Part shown: positions 34,395 through 44,440 of the stretch, in pieces | How positions within the stretch are numbered: position 1 is the stretch's first letter | How the letters are laid out: each line of letters starts with the position of its first letter | Source: Megaleporinus macrocephalus | Lineage: Eukaryota; Chordata; Actinopteri; Characiformes; Anostomidae | Length of the DNA stretch: 64,000 bases | Direction: 5' to 3' | NCBI GenBank assembly: GCA_021613375.1 | Contig: CM038704.1 | Location: 5,022,155 to 5,086,154, forward strand | The notes under the pieces: model-generated | Told to the model about the DNA's origin: nothing | The model's database searches: none | What the model saw: the letters and a program-made list of their open reading frames with translations, nothing else | Made by a program: the position numbers and the translations under genes

Positions 34395-36325
34395 AACACA
34401 GTAGGACAGCAGAACAGGGGCCCCTCGGGGAACGGTCTTGACACTGTTCCTCTTCACCCTGTACACTGCTGACTTCATGTACAGCTTACTGAACTCTCTG
34501 ATGAAGTTCTCTGATGACTCAGCAATCGTTGGCGTCATAATTAATGAGGAGCACTGTGAGAACAGAGAAGTGATTCAAGACTTAGTGGACTGGTGTCTGC
34601 AGAACCACCTCAAGATAAACGCGGGGAAGACCCAAGAACTGGTGGTGATACCCTCATCCATCATTGGACATCCAGTGGCCACTGAGATAGTACCTGGGTG
34701 TTGTAAGTACAACAAACTGGACTGGTCACCACTGCACTTTACAGAAGAAGGCCAGAGCAGACTCTACCTACTGAGGAGACTGAGGTCATCTGGAGTGCAG
34801 GGAGCAGTTCTGAGGACCTTCTTTAACACAGTGGTGGCATCTGCCATCTTTTATGGAGTGGTCTGATACTGACCAAAGAGGTCCGGCTCTGTCCTGTGAA
34901 GCCCCCTAGACCCAGTGCAGGTGGTGGGAGACTGGAGGTTGTTAGCCAAGTTGGCATCTATGCTGGAGAAAGACTCCCACCCCATTCATAAGACTCTAGC
35001 AGCACTGAGCAGACCACACACACACACTTAAACACTACACACTGCTCCCAGCAGACCACATACACACACACTTAAACTCTACACACTGCTCCCAGCAGAC
35101 CACACACACACACACTTAAACTCTACACACTGCTCCCAGCAGACCACATACACACACACTTAAACTCTACATACTGCTCCCAGCAGACCACATACACACA
35201 CACTTAAACTCTACACACTGCTCCCAGCAGACCACATACACACACACGTAAATTCTACACACTGCTCCCAGCAGATCACACACACACACACACACTTAAA
35301 CTCTACATACTGCTCCCAGCAGATCACATATACACACACGTAAATTCTACACACTGCTCCCAGCAGATCACATAAACACACACGTAAATTCTACACACTG
35401 CTCCCAGCAGATCACATACACACACACATAAACTCTACACACTGCTCCCACCAGACCACATACACACACACTTAAACTCTACACACTGCTCCCAGCAGAC
35501 CACATACACACACTTAAACTCTACACACTGCTCCCAGCTGATCACATACTCTACACACTGCTCCCAGCAGACCACATACACACACACTTAAACTCTACAC
35601 ACTGCTCCCAGCAGACCACATACACAAACACTTATACTCTACACACTGCTCCCAGCAGACCACATACACACACTTAAACTCTACACACTGCTCCCAGCAG
35701 ACCACATACACACACACTTAAACTCTACACACTGCTCCCAGCAGACCACATACACACACACTTAAACTCCACACACTGCTCCCAGCAGACCACATACACA
35801 CACACTTAAACTCTACACACTGCTCCCAGCAGACCACATACACACACACTTAAAACTCTACACACTGCTCCCAGCAGACCACATACACACACACTTAAAC
35901 TCTACACACTGCTGCCAGCAGACCACATACACACACACTTAGAACTCTACACACTGCTGCCAGCAGACCACATACACACACACTTAGAACTCTACACACT
36001 GCTCCCAGCAGATCACATACACACACACTTAAAATCTACACACTGCTCCCAGCAGACCACATACACACTTAAACTCTACACACTGCTCCCAGCAGACCAC
36101 ATACACACACACTTAAACTCTACACACTGCTCCCAGCAGACCACATACACACACACTTAAAACTCTACACACTGCTCCCAGCAGATCACATACACACACA
36201 CACACACACTTCAACTCCACTGTACTGTTTATTTATCTATTGTTTGTACTGGGTGCCTTGCTCTCCATTTGCTGCTGTAACACTGAATTTCCCCACTGTG
36301 AGACTAATAAAGGAATTAATAATTA
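34395..36325 (+). mobile_element. Non-LTR retrotransposon (LINE) with a satellite array in its 3' part
   Basis: The reverse transcriptase part runs from about 34408 to 34866. It reads GAPRGTVLTLFLFTLY, then MKFSDDSAIVG (the catalytic F-DD box), DLVDWCLQNHLKINAGKTQEL, then LRRLRSSGVQGAVLRTFFNT. The frame is open upstream of the first ATG at 34438 and is 5'-truncated. A stop at 34867 and sequence drift make it inactive. After about 140 bp the coding remnant runs into a 44-bp satellite (35010-36215). The usual LINE tail then resumes (ttgctgctgtaacactgaat, gtgagactaataaagga). Confidence 0.82.
35010..36215. repeat. 44-bp satellite inside the LINE (about 27 units)
   Basis: The unit is ttaaactctacacactgctc followed by ccagcagaccacatacacac and acac. 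Units vary mainly in the CA run and at agacc/agatc. The first unit grades out of LINE-derived sequence (agcagcactgagcagaccac), so the array seems to have formed from the LINE itself. Confidence 0.92.
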
Positions 36326-36465
36326 TTATAAACAATGCAGTCCAGTCCATTTGGTTTGGCTAGATGTGGCTAGTTTTACACAGTGGTGTTTTTGCCTTTT
36401 GTTAAGTGCCATGTTGAAGAATGTCTAAAATATAGTAGATAGACATCATATGTGCATAATCCCCC
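36326..36465. repeat. Orphan duplicate of an odorant receptor 3' flank
   Basis: aataaacaatgcagtccagt through gccatgttgaagaatgtc and tagacatcatatgtgcata matches 38378-38520, the region downstream of the receptor at 38646. No receptor sequence accompanies this copy. Confidence 0.7.
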
Positions 36466-37440
36466 CATTGAGGATTATCTTATCTTAGGACGTATGTTAC
36501 GTTAGCACACTTCTTCCTCAGTTGGTAATCACCAGCTGTCCTGAGCCACAGACTGCTCAGAAAAAATACAGTATTACAGTTTTTTTTCCAATTACTAAAG
36601 CAAAATTTTGTAAACTAGGCTGGATTTATCAAAATACTTAACACAATTCACAAAACCACACACTGCAGAATACCTCACATATCCAGAAAAATGAAGCACT
36701 GCAAGGAAAACTACATACAGCATTACCAAAATCCAACTTTTTTGTCTAACCAACTACACATTGCAGGGCATAATGTAAAGCACTCTCATCTTTAGCAAGC
36801 TCTGCCATAATACTAAAATAGTCCAGATTGTTCACATTCACAGAAATATTTGCAGATAGACGCACATGCTGCTGTTATTCTTTTTTTTCCCAAACAAGTC
36901 AGTGCAACATGCACAGCAGATATATTTACATAAAAGTGAACAAAAATATGCTCTCAAAAACAGCAAACTGAAAAAGAAAATTACAGATAAAATGTGTAGA
37001 AAAAATATATTAGTTTACATTTGGTTCCGTCTTCCACCATGGTTGCAAAAATATAGGGCTTGGAAAACGCAGCCTAAAGATATTCCCCCCACAGTAAATT
37101 ATACAGAAAGCTTGTACAGTAAGTGTATGACATCAGTCATTCATGAAGTAAACAGGTGTCCCGCAACTGATACACTATGATATGGGGTGTACTACAGAGA
37201 TTTTGGTTATATACCTGTACTCCAGTCTAAATGTCCAGATGACAGAGACTTGACTTGTGACTTGAGAAGAGGTTTTGCTCTCTGTGTGTCAGTTTAAATT
37301 GTGCTATGCATGTCATTTTAGTGTGGAGTAACTGTAATTAAACGGGCACAACGTTAAGCATCACAGTTATAAAAATATTTATTAAAGTTGTCCGAGGTCT
37401 TGTTAAGGATGAAGGAAATTCCTATTCGCCAGTAAATTGT
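36466..37440. other. Unassigned stretch, repeat-like
   Basis: The part 36580-36860 (aatttatcaaaatacttaac, aaccacacactgcagaatac) looks like an old dispersed repeat. A 104-codon plus frame at 36866-37180 has no recognisable motif. Confidence 0.4.
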
Positions 37441-38005
37441 CTGTTACACCTTAAATACTGCTGCAGTTACACTGTGGCACCTGTACAAGCTCCAGCATTT
37501 AAGGTGGAACATTAGATGAAGAATGTGGAGAAGAGGAACTTCAGGCTGGTTAAAAGATGAACATGGTTTGTTGGGAAGGAATGAAAAGTGGTGACGTTCC
37601 CTTCACAGCCTGGAACGCTGGATTTCTCCACCACCGTTCTGGTTGCTGGTTGTTGTTGAGGTTGTATGTAAATGTTGGGGGTGTAAATATTAATGAGTCT
37701 ATAATGTAACATAATTTTGAGCAGTTTGAGGTTCATGGTTTGTACAGTTCTATGTACTGAACTCTCCGTATTAAACTATGACAACATAGATAGAAAGTAG
37801 AAATTAAAGATTATGTTTTATTTCACAGAAATCATTAAGTCTTCTCTAAAGACCTAGTAAGCCCTGAAGGTTCTGCTCTGCTTTTAGGCCCAAAGAAAGC
37901 ATCACATGCTGGAGCAGAGAGCCCGGCTGCATATTTACAAAGCTTCTCAGAGCAGGAGTGCTGATCTCAGATCAGTTTCCTCTCCTATTTAGTACATCTT
38001 TATGT
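37441..38005. other. Fold-back repeat remnant and unassigned sequence
   Basis: 37442-37510 is a diverged copy of the hairpin repeat at 32400. The rest has no recognised feature. Confidence 0.4.
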
Positions 38006-38300
38006 TTACATGTACAGCATTTTGCAGACACTCTTATCCAGAGAGACTTAGAGTTTACCTGAACACAGGTAGGTGAAGGTAGTGTTAGAGTTTACCTGTA
38101 CACAGGTAGGTGAAGGTAGTGTTAGAGTTTACCTGTACACAGGTAGGTGAAGGTAGTGTTAGAGTTTACCTGTACACAGGTAGGTGAAGGTAGTGTTAGA
38201 GTTTACCTGTACACAGGTAGGTGAAGGTAGTGTTACAGTTCACCTGTACACAGGTAGGTGAAGGTAGTGTTAGAGTTTACGACAGCAGTGTAACCCACTA
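38006..38300. repeat. 37-bp minisatellite in a dispersed repeat
   Basis: Six near-identical units of agagtttacctgtacacagg then taggtgaaggtagtgtt. They are preceded by acagcattttgcagacactc, a motif common in dispersed fish repeats. Units differ at only one or two bases, so the expansion is recent. Confidence 0.9.
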
Positions 38301-38377
38301 TACTATACCAACCACAGTTACTGACTTTATGACACCACAAGCATGAACAAAGTCAGTATGCATGTTATAGCATTAAT

Positions 38378-38520
38378 AAACAATGCAGTCCAGTATATTT
38401 GGTTCAGCTAGATTGGGTTCAGACTGTTTTACACAGTGAAATGTCTTTTGTTAAATGCCATATTGAAGAATATATCAAATATAGTTTATCTTATAGATAG
38501 ACATCACATGTGCATACCAA
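38378..38520. repeat. Receptor 3'-flank block
   Basis: Duplicate of 36326-36465. A weaker version lies at 55343-55435 and 60265-60330 downstream of the other two close paralogues, for example ggcatcattcatatcaacac. Confidence 0.65.
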
Positions 38521-38645
38521 CACCGTGTTTAGGTGCAAACTGTCATGGTTTGCTTCACAATGGAGAGCCACATCATCCATAACAGCCTCAGGTTACAAAT
38601 ACAATCAGTTCCAGTATCCTTATTCTTTGTTAAGACCTCTGAACT

Positions 38646-39569
38646 CTATGACACACCGTCATTTGGTTCAATCTTTGTAAGTAGGAGACTACACGTTAAA
38701 TACATTCTGACATACCTGAACATTTTTTGATCTCGGACTCCATATATGAGAGGACTGAGTAGCCTTGGGATAACATTAGCCAGTAAATAGGTACTGAACA
38801 GAACCGTGCTTCGATATTTAGGGAACAGTGCTAAGAAGAAATAGTTGATAAATGGAGTAACATAGGCAAGCATGGAGAGAAGGAGCTGCAGGCCATGCAG
38901 CAAAATAGTGTTCCGGGCTTTTTTGGCAGAAACCCGATCAGACGTCGCAGCTCTGGCTGCCTGAAGGACCTTGAAGTAAGTAAAGATCAGCGTCATCCAC
39001 ACACACGATAAATAAAGCGCATCTGTGAAGATGACTCGTGTGAGGTGCTGTCTTGAGCCGAAAAGGCTTTTGGTGTAGCAGATAATGGACGTTAAGAAGA
39101 TACTGCTTGGCTCATTCACCAAGATTATGATTATATCAGTCAGCGCAGGAATGAAGGTTAGAAGCCATATCAGGCCGATGAGGATGTAGGTCCTGTTCAC
39201 TGAGCAGAGCCGAGCGTGATGCAGCGGTTTGCAGATGGCGATGTAGCGCTCCAAGGCCATTCCAGCTAAATTCAGTGGAGTGTTTTCTGCAGTTATCCCT
39301 GCAAGCAGAAGTAAGACACTGCAGAATGCGAAATTCAATAGAGGCACAGTGTAAGTGAGCACATGCAGAGTAACTGAAAGGCAGAGCATGATCATGTCAT
39401 TGACCACAAGGTGGATGTAGAGAATGTATCTCGTGTCTGTGTAGAAAACTGGATTCTTAAAAAAGGCAAACACAAAAATCCCATTGATGTAGGTTATGAT
39501 GACACCCAACCCGACGGCAACCAAGTTCTTCATAAAAGCGTCTTCAAAAGGGTCCCGGCTCGAGTTCAT
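38646..39569 (-). CDS. Odorant receptor, teleost 131-2-like family (copy 1)
   Basis: A 307-residue seven-helix receptor of olfactory sensory neuron cilia. It starts at MNSSRDPFEDAF, where N2 is a glycosylation sequon. The conserved features are GVIITYINGIFVF in helix 1 (about 18-36), DTRYILYIHLVVND in helix 2, C83 in helix 3 with the ERY box at 107-109 inside GMALERYIAICKPLHH, KKARNTILLHGLQLL at the start of helix 6, and PRLLSPLIYGVRDQ in helix 7 (268-281). This ERY/CKPLHH pattern is typical of fish 131-2-like receptors. Tetrapod receptors have MAYDRY. The frame is open for 72 more codons upstream, but the shared cagTGAGGATGAAC before all three paralogues looks like a splice acceptor, so the ATG at 39569 is preferred. 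The exact ligand is unknown. Confidence 0.93.
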   Translation of the reverse strand: MNSSRDPFEDAFMKNLVAVGLGVIITYINGIFVFAFFKNPVFYTDTRYILYIHLVVNDMIMLCLSVTLHVLTYTVPLLNFAFCSVLLLLAGITAENTPLNLAGMALERYIAICKPLHHARLCSVNRTYILIGLIWLLTFIPALTDIIIILVNEPSSIFLTSIICYTKSLFGSRQHLTRVIFTDALYLSCVWMTLIFTYFKVLQAARAATSDRVSAKKARNTILLHGLQLLLSMLAYVTPFINYFFLALFPKYRSTVLFSTYLLANVIPRLLSPLIYGVRDQKMFRYVRMYLTCSLLLTKIEPNDGVS

Positions 39570-39689
39570 CCTCACTGAAGCAACGTTTGGATGAACTCTT
39601 TCATTAACCAGTTTAAGCTTGAATGACACAAATGACTGTAAATGATATATAGAGGTGTGGGCTAAAGACTCCAGCACCTGATAAGCTGC

Positions 39690-39745
39690 TGCTTTTATAC
39701 TGTTTCTGTTGTTGTGGTTTGCCTTCTCCCTGATGGTAATGACAA
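39690..39745 (-). promoter_or_regulatory. Putative promoter module of receptor copy 1
   Basis: On the minus strand TATAAAAG lies at 39699-39692. A block reading tctccctgatggtaatgac on the plus strand lies at 39725-39743. The same pair in the same order precedes copies 3 and 4. The TCCCT part resembles an Olf/EBF half-site, a factor known to drive odorant receptor promoters. That assignment is inference. Confidence 0.5.
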
Positions 39746-40119
39746 AAGCAGCCAAACTAGCAGCCAGATGATAACAAGATGACATTCAACATGCTCCTCG
39801 TCTCTGGGGAACCAAGAAGGTTTTATATTAATTCCATTGTTTACCGTTTTTTATTTAATATATTAATCTCTGAAGACACAAAGTCTATATTTTTGTACAG
39901 TCCTGACACATTTAGGCATCATTGTGTATCACACTAAGGTTTTAAGCATGCATCCCCCTCAAGGGGGCTTCATATGACACACAGAACTTATAATCAGGAG
40001 TATAACAGCATTAAAACCAGGTTTGTGGTGACATCTAGTGGTTTAACTGTAACACTGCAGTATTTCACTAAACAATTAGACTTCAGTTTGAGGATATCAA
40101 GGGTCTTATGTCTGCATCT

Positions 40120-40745
40120 ACTAGCCACTTCATTAGGTGCTCCTACTTGTAGCTAAACTTACTGTCCATTGTATCAGCTCCACTGACCATATAGGAGCTA
40201 CACTTACAGACTGTAGTTCATCTGATTCTCTTTATACTTTATTACCCTGTTTTTCAATAGTCAGGACCCCCACAGGACCACCACAGAGCAGGTATTATTT
40301 GGGTGGTAGGTCATTCATTGCATTGCACTGACACTGAAGTGCTGATGTAAGCAGAACCTACACAGCAGTGCTGCTGGAGTGTTTAAACACTGTGTCCACT
40401 CACGGTCCACTCTGTGAGACACACCTACTTTGCTGGTCCACCTTGTAAATGTAAAGTCAGAGACAGTAGCTTATCTGTTGCATCAGTGGTCACAGGATGC
40501 CGCCCACAGGACACTGTTGTCTGGATACTTTTGATTGGTAGACCATTTTCAGTCCAGCAGTGACAGATGTGATTAAAAAGGTGGTCCTGTGGGGGTCCTG
40601 ACCCTTGAAAAACAGAGTAACAAAGCATACAGAGAATCAGATGAACTACAGTCTGTAAGTGTAGCTCGTATATGGTCAGTGGAGCTGATATAATGGTCAG
40701 TGAGTGTAAATACAAGTGAGTGTTGTCATTTAAAAGTCTCATCAA
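40120..40745. mobile_element. Family C element, complete, with about 110-bp inverted repeats
   Basis: The arms 40171-40282 and 40581-40690 are reverse complements over almost their full length (tatcagctccactgaccata against tatggtcagtggagctgata; ggacccccacaggaccacca against ggtggtcctgtgggggtcct). The middle holds gtttaaacactgtgtccact and gtccagcagtgacagat. No transposase frame, so it is non-autonomous or a fold-back element. It is the best copy in the window, 550 bp upstream of receptor copy 1. Confidence 0.85.
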
Positions 40746-41220
40746 ACTGATTGATTAACAGAAAACAAAAGGTGGTGGTGATGGAGGGGTAGGTATTCAG
40801 CTCTGGTTCTGGAGGCCCAGGACTCTTGCTAATTATTCTTAAGTCAAGTTACTATAAACACCTGGTGATCATATGGATAATGTTTGCTGTGTTGTCTGTT
40901 TGGGTCTCTATTGATTTCTCTGATTGTCTTAATACATCTTGTTCCTGGCCCACCACTTCCCACTTCAATTTCAGCTATTCCAAGAAGCAGCTTCTCTTCT
41001 CATAATATGAAATAACAGCTTTGGTTTGGTTATCCGGCCTATCGGTGGAGTTGATGCAGAGCTTACACAAGGTGAAGTTTGTACATAAAACGCAGCTTTA
41101 GAGCCTGAACCTGCTCAGCAACAGCATACAAGGAGGGAAATAGCCAAGAGTACTTGTCAATTGCACATCATGTCAGGACATACATGCTTTGAAATGGTTG
41201 TGGTGAGGCTCAGATAATCA
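40746..41220. other. Unassigned gene-free stretch
   Basis: Nothing recognised. Confidence 0.4.
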
Positions 41221-41485
41221 CTCTACAGCGGGTGAAATAAGTATTAAATATATCACCAATTTTCTAAGTAAACGTATCTCTAAAGGTGCTACTGACAACC
41301 CAGCCAACCCACACTCAAAGAAATCAAACCACAGACGTCCTTAAATTATGTGTAATAATGGGAAATGACACAGGGAGTAAGCATTGAACACGCTGACTGA
41401 AATTTAATACTTTGTACAAAAGCCTTTGTTGGTGATGACAGCTTTAAGACGCCTCCTGTATGGAGAAACTAGTTGTATGCATTGC

Positions 41486-41980
41486 TCAGATGTGATTTTG
41501 GCCCATTCTTCCACATAAACACTTCATATCCTGAAGGTTCAATGGGCTACTTCTATGAACGCTGAGCTTTAGTTCCTTCTGTAGATTTTCAACTGGATTT
41601 AGGTCTGGTGATTGGCTGGGCCATTCTAGCAGCTCTATTTTCTTTCTTGGCTGTGTATTTGGGATCATTGTCCACCCTCTTCATCTTTATCATCCTGGTA
41701 GATGGCAGCAGATTTTATCATCAAGAATGTCTTGGTACATTTGTCCATTCAGCCCTCCTTCAGTTATATGAAGCGTGTCAGTGCAGTATGCTGAAAAACA
41801 GCCCCACACCATGATGTTCCCACCACCAAACTACACTGTTGGAGGGGTGATATGCAGTGCCTTTTGATCTCCAAACGTGGTGCGTAATGACATCCAAAGT
41901 GTTCAGTTTTGGTCTCATCTGACCAGACTATATTTCACAGGCTTGTCTAAATGTTGCTTAGCACTCTAGAAACGCACTTC
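41486..41980 (-). pseudogene. Tc1-like transposase C-terminal remnant
   Basis: Reads LLEWPSQSPDLNPVENLQKE, the DDE-domain segment with the third catalytic residue. Further upstream on the minus strand, GVGLFFSILH-like sequence appears in a shifted frame (cagccccacaccatgatgtt on the plus strand). Frameshifts break the protein. Confidence 0.8.
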
Positions 41981-41984
41981 AACA

Positions 41985-42954
41985 GGTCGAACAGTTGAGA
42001 ACACAATAACCAACCACACTGAGATGGAGTTTGAGGTCTTCACAGTTTATTATTGAGCCTGAATGTGAGACATGGGGCAGAATTAGCACAAACACACATA
42101 GTCGTGGCCTCTCGCTCTCCCATTCAGGTGACTGTGTAAAGTCCCCCCCCCAAGGAAAGTGTAATTCCATAAAGACTATACAGTGTAATGTACACTCACA
42201 AGATTATTCCAAGTTAAGCTAGCCGAATGGAGACCTCGTTTGTTAGTGGAAAATCACAACGAAAAAGGGGTGGGATCACAAACACATTAATTACAGTGAG
42301 CAGCAAGTAATAAAACATCAACCTAAACCACTTAATAATTCAAAAGGCTGATGCATTTAAGAGTTTTAACTAGTTTAGCCAGTATAAAACATACCTGAAT
42401 ACATTGGCATAGGAACCGGCGGGGATGGGAGGAGGGCAGTGACGTGTCCCACCCAATATTAGAAACAGGTAGAATTGTCCTATCCAAAAATTAAATCACA
42501 CAAAAAGCAGAAACTGTTTAAAAACTTTTTTAAAAAGCGTGTTTTGGCAGCCTTCGTAATTCACATGTGTTTGTTATTAGCAACAGGCTCTGGTTGTCAC
42601 TTTGTTAAGGCTTGTGTTGAGATGCCTGTTCAGAAATATCCTGCAGTCAGCAGCTTTACTGAGCCGAGCCGTCGGGTAGCTCACGCCACCTTTAAACACG
42701 AGGTCAGTGATGAAAGCAATGAACAGCAACGGTGACCATATATACTGCACTAAAAACAGCTTTAGTATAATGCGTTGTTATGGTAACAGATTAGGAGGGT
42801 CTGGGTTAGCTAACGTTTATTTTAACTTTACATTTCTTGCTTTCTAACTAAAGTTACATTACTCTCTGGCCATGCCCCAAACTGCAGACTGCTACGACAC
42901 TAAATACACACACACATAATATATATATATACACACACACACACACATACATAC

Positions 42955-42997
<43 letters not shown>

Positions 42998-43790
42998 AAT
43001 TTGGATGGATGGATGGATGGCATCCTTAGTGCAGTATGTAATGTACCAGAGGGTGCTGTTTGGGACACAGCCTTACTGTCTAGACTAGTCAGAAAACCCT
43101 AACATACATTCTTTTGTTATTTCATTTCAGCATTATGCCACCAAAGTTATACATACATGCATGCATGCATGCATACATACATACACACACACACACAAAA
43201 AATCAAAAGTATCTTGGTTAGTTTGTGATCTTTAAGTGGATTTATCTTTGGATTGGATTTAACTAGCCTACCTACAGTGGAATCAGCTTTTAGATATTTT
43301 TCTGCTACTCCCTTGCCTGCGGGTGAGACAGGGGAGAGCATTAGCACAAACACACATAGGTGCGGCCTCTGGCTCTCTCGCGCTCCTGCACGAGGCAGAG
43401 AAAAAAACTCATGAGGTGCAAGATCTACGATTAAAAGCACCATTTACTACACTGCAAACGCAGTAAAAAACCTACTAATTAGTCTCACAATATCTTATAT
43501 CTTCTTAAGCAAAGTTTCACAGTTTATAGAGCTCTAGAAAAATACGTGCGAGAGAAATCACCCTACTTACCCGCTCAGTGTTCCAGGTGACCGAATTAGC
43601 CGGGAAACACTAAGATATGGTGTTGCGCTATTTGGTGCCCCACGTGCAACCAACAGAAGGGGAACCCCCCTAAAAAAACTTTTCACATATAAACCCAAAC
43701 GTATATTATTTTTCACATTATCAAAATTAATCTTTGGGGGAGTCAATTCCACATGGATGTAGTTTTCCTTACATATTCAAAATAAAATAA
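41985..43790. mobile_element. Possible LTR-retrotransposon remnant inside the Tc1 element
   Basis: Two direct-repeat blocks about 1.25 kb apart, near 42060-42130 and 43320-43385, share gcattagcacaaacacacat and ggcctctsgctctc. Their minus frames read RPRLCVFVL and RPHLCVFVL. A segment at 43630-43655 (tttggtgccccacgtgcaac) resembles the region next to a primer-binding site in fish LTR elements. No pol motif was found, so this is tentative. Confidence 0.4.
42915..42995. repeat. (TA)n/(CA)n compound microsatellite
   Basis: Alternating atat and acac runs, followed by ggatggatggatggc. Confidence 0.9.
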
Positions 43791-43839
43791 AAATATTACA
43801 ATTGAAAGCAAAACATATCACTGCCACACATCCAAGCCA

Positions 43840-44110
43840 TGGTGTTTCAGTGCATTACTTATTATTGAGACACCTTTTTATAGGCCATCAGTTGAACCAG
43901 CTGATATCAATTTTTACTGAGTGGCAGGGTTGCTTTCTAATTACTGATAGATTTCAGCTGATGTTCAGCTGGTGTCCATGTATTTTTGCATCTCTCTTTC
44001 TTCATGTGTTCAATACTTCACCTGTGTCATTTGTCATTACTACACAAGTTTTAAGAACGTCTATGTGGTTTGATTTATTGCATGTGCGGGATTGAGAATT
44101 TTAATGTCAG
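43840..44110. mobile_element. Second Tc1-like terminal fragment
   Basis: The sequence caggccatcagttgaaccag and tgctttctaattactgatag duplicates 47025-47160, so this is a different, internally deleted copy of the same Tc1 family. Confidence 0.65.
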
Positions 44111-44440
44111 ACAAACCCTCTAAAAAACTACATGAATATATTTTTTCTTACAAATTTAAAATAAAATAAAAAGATTACTATTAAAATTAAAAATATCACC
44201 GCCCCACATACAAGCCATGGTGGTTGGGAGCATTATTTATTGTTTTCTTTGAAACAGTTGTATCTGCTGATTAAAGGTCTTGCTATAGATCTCTACAGGT
44301 GGTCCTTAGCTCTTCTTATAATTCTTTTATAATTATTTCTTATAATTCTTTTATAATTCTTAACTCTTTATAATTCTTTTCACTCCTCTGTCTGAAATCT
44401 TTGCTAGGAGCACCGGGTCTTGGACGGTCTATGGTGATGG

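Noticed and set aside
34438..34866. Host gene call for the 142-codon frame
   Set aside because: It carries the F-DD box and other reverse transcriptase motifs, is 5'-truncated and ends in LINE 3' sequence.
39570..39785. 72-residue extension of receptor copy 1
   Set aside because: It contains the promoter-like module and splice-like site shared with the other copies, and the receptors of this family are about 307 residues.
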